A stretch of 5,933 nt of DNA from Holdemanella porci (lineage in GTDB: Bacteria > Bacillota_I > Bacilli_A > Erysipelotrichales > Erysipelotrichaceae): NCBI RefSeq assembly GCF_019052655.1, contig NZ_JAHQVB010000093.1, positions 1 through 5,933 of the forward strand. The letters run 5' to 3'. Position 1 is the stretch's first letter. Every line of letters starts with the position of its first letter. This document shows positions 5,421 through 5,933 of this stretch, in pieces. Position numbers and translations under genes: made by a program. A model generated the notes under the pieces. That model made no database searches and was not told where the DNA came from. It saw only the letters and a program-made list of their open reading frames with translations.

Positions 5421-5585
5421 TATGAACAAAACTCTTAACACAAGAAGATTCCCTGTATAAACAAAATGTTTGTATCTTTTTCCTATTCTAATGTGTACAA
5501 AACACGACTATGAACTAATTGTACACGTAAATGTTTTGTCTAAGAGAAGAATTGTGAACAAAACTCCTCACATACGATGAACATA
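5421..5585. repeat. Degenerate repeat cluster in the intergenic region
   Basis: An 18-base direct repeat, TGAACAAAACTC(T/C)T(A/C)ACA, occurs at 5423-5440 and 5555-5572 with two mismatches. Between them the same words recur: ACAAAAC also at 5497 and ATGAAC also at 5510 and 5577. Similar words make up the 55-base repeats at 3771-3890, on the other side of the abi module. No gene with a ribosome binding site is visible on either strand from 5371 to 5643. The stretch may be eroded repeat DNA or regulatory sequence for the flanking genes. Confidence 0.5.
5491..5528. repeat. Inverted repeat GTGTACAA / TTGTACAC
   Basis: GTGTACAA (5493-5500) and TTGTACAC (5519-5526) are perfect inverted copies, extended to 10 bp by a T-G and an A-T pair, with an 18-base gap. 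The spacing is about two DNA turns between centres, compatible with a dimeric regulator binding site. There is no T-tract, so it is not a terminator. Its target could be the DUF1653 gene downstream, but no clear promoter links them. Confidence 0.5.
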
Positions 5586-5643
5586 GGCTCTACGCTACTC
5601 CGAACATATTGTTTATTTCTTTTTACTTTCAAAAAAGTAACAA

Positions 5644-5871
5644 ATGAAAGTATTAGAAAATAGAATATATCGACATTTTAAAGGAAACACTTATAAAGTG
5701 TTGTGTGTTGCGATGCATACGGAAACGCAAGAGAAGATGGTAGTTTATCAAGCATTATATGGGGATTATAAGTATTTTGTTCGTCCATATGAAATGTTTG
5801 TGTCAAAAGTAGATCGTGACAAGTATCCGGATGTGAAGCAGGAATATCGATTTGAACTTGTTGAAGAATAG
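5644..5871 (+). CDS. DUF1653 family small protein
   Basis: The 75-residue protein carries the signature of the uncharacterised DUF1653 family across its whole length: YRHFKGNTYKVLCVAMHTET (9-28), the central VVYQALYGD (33-41) and VRPYEMF (46-52), ending in an aromatic strand (YRFELVEE). Members are small, probably beta-barrel-like cytoplasmic proteins of unknown function, and I assign none. The ATG at 5644 gives the usual family N-terminus. However, no GGAGG-like site precedes it, only an A-rich stretch, and a short hairpin (TTACTT 5623-5628 with AAGTAA 5635-5640) sits just before the start. It may be translated poorly or from a leader I cannot see. No convincing promoter is visible in the repeat-rich stretch upstream. 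Confidence 0.9.
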   Translation: MKVLENRIYRHFKGNTYKVLCVAMHTETQEKMVVYQALYGDYKYFVRPYEMFVSKVDRDKYPDVKQEYRFELVEE

Positions 5872-5882
5872 GCTAAGGTCCA

Positions 5883-5912
5883 ATGTCATTAAGTTAAGAA
5901 ATGGCATCTTTT
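5883..5912 (+). terminator. Possible weak terminator after the DUF1653 gene
   Basis: An 8-bp stem (ATGTCATT at 5883-5890 with AATGGCAT at 5900-5907, one wobble) is followed by CTTTT only. The U-tract is short, so termination may be partial, leaving room for read-through into the gene that seems to begin at 5929. Confidence 0.45.
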
Positions 5913-5914
5913 AA

Positions 5915-5933
5915 GAGGAACACAAAAAATGTG
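5915..5933 (+). promoter_or_regulatory. Probable ribosome binding site and start of a gene leaving the window
   Basis: GAGGA (5915-5919) is followed after nine bases by ATG at 5929-5931, good spacing for a Gram-positive start. Only five bases of the putative coding sequence are in the window, so the product cannot be named. Confidence 0.45.

Overview
The window is a stretch of a low-GC Gram-positive (Firmicutes/Bacillota) chromosome. The evidence is AT-rich DNA, GGAGG-type ribosome binding sites, two extended -10 promoters (TGATATAAT), intrinsic terminators with U-tracts, and the MnmA, RecD2-type helicase and DUF1653 protein types. The MnmA sequence style (for example MRNWDSFANND after the PP-loop) makes me think of an Erysipelotrichia-like bacterium. 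That placement is inference from memory, not a search.

Left part (1-3751), housekeeping. After an unassigned 150-base tail and a terminator come two identical tRNA-Leu(CAA) genes in tandem, with their own promoter and terminator. A second promoter then drives a tight two-gene operon: mnmA (2-thiolation of tRNA wobble U34) overlaps by 17 bases a RecD2-like SF1B DNA helicase gene.

Middle (3752-4253), scarred intergenic DNA. Just over two imperfect copies of a 55-base repeat follow the helicase gene, then a hairpin that can terminate transcription from both sides. Next, on the minus strand, is the 3' end of a gene for a treble-clef/zinc-ribbon (DUF4379-like) protein that has lost its 5' part. 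About 100 unassigned bases follow.

Right part (4254-5370, minus strand), the most interesting unit. An AbiF/AbiD-like (Abi_2) protein with a HEPN RNase motif (RNSCAH) is preceded by a compact, GC-richer, structured small RNA of about 125 nt. The RNA has its own consensus-like promoter (TTGCAT, 17 bases, TATATT) and a 9-bp terminator hairpin with a run of eight U. The U-run abuts the ribosome binding site of the HEPN gene, so toxin mRNA from this promoter could arise only by read-through. The layout fits an RNA-antitoxin/HEPN-toxin phage-defence module of the abiF kind, the family proposed to be related to the ancestors of Cas13. The AT-rich gene and its broken neighbour suggest a mobile accessory insertion.

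Right end (5371-5933). A repeat-rich intergenic stretch precedes a small DUF1653 gene with no visible Shine-Dalgarno sequence. The window closes with a weak hairpin and a probable ribosome binding site plus ATG for a further gene.
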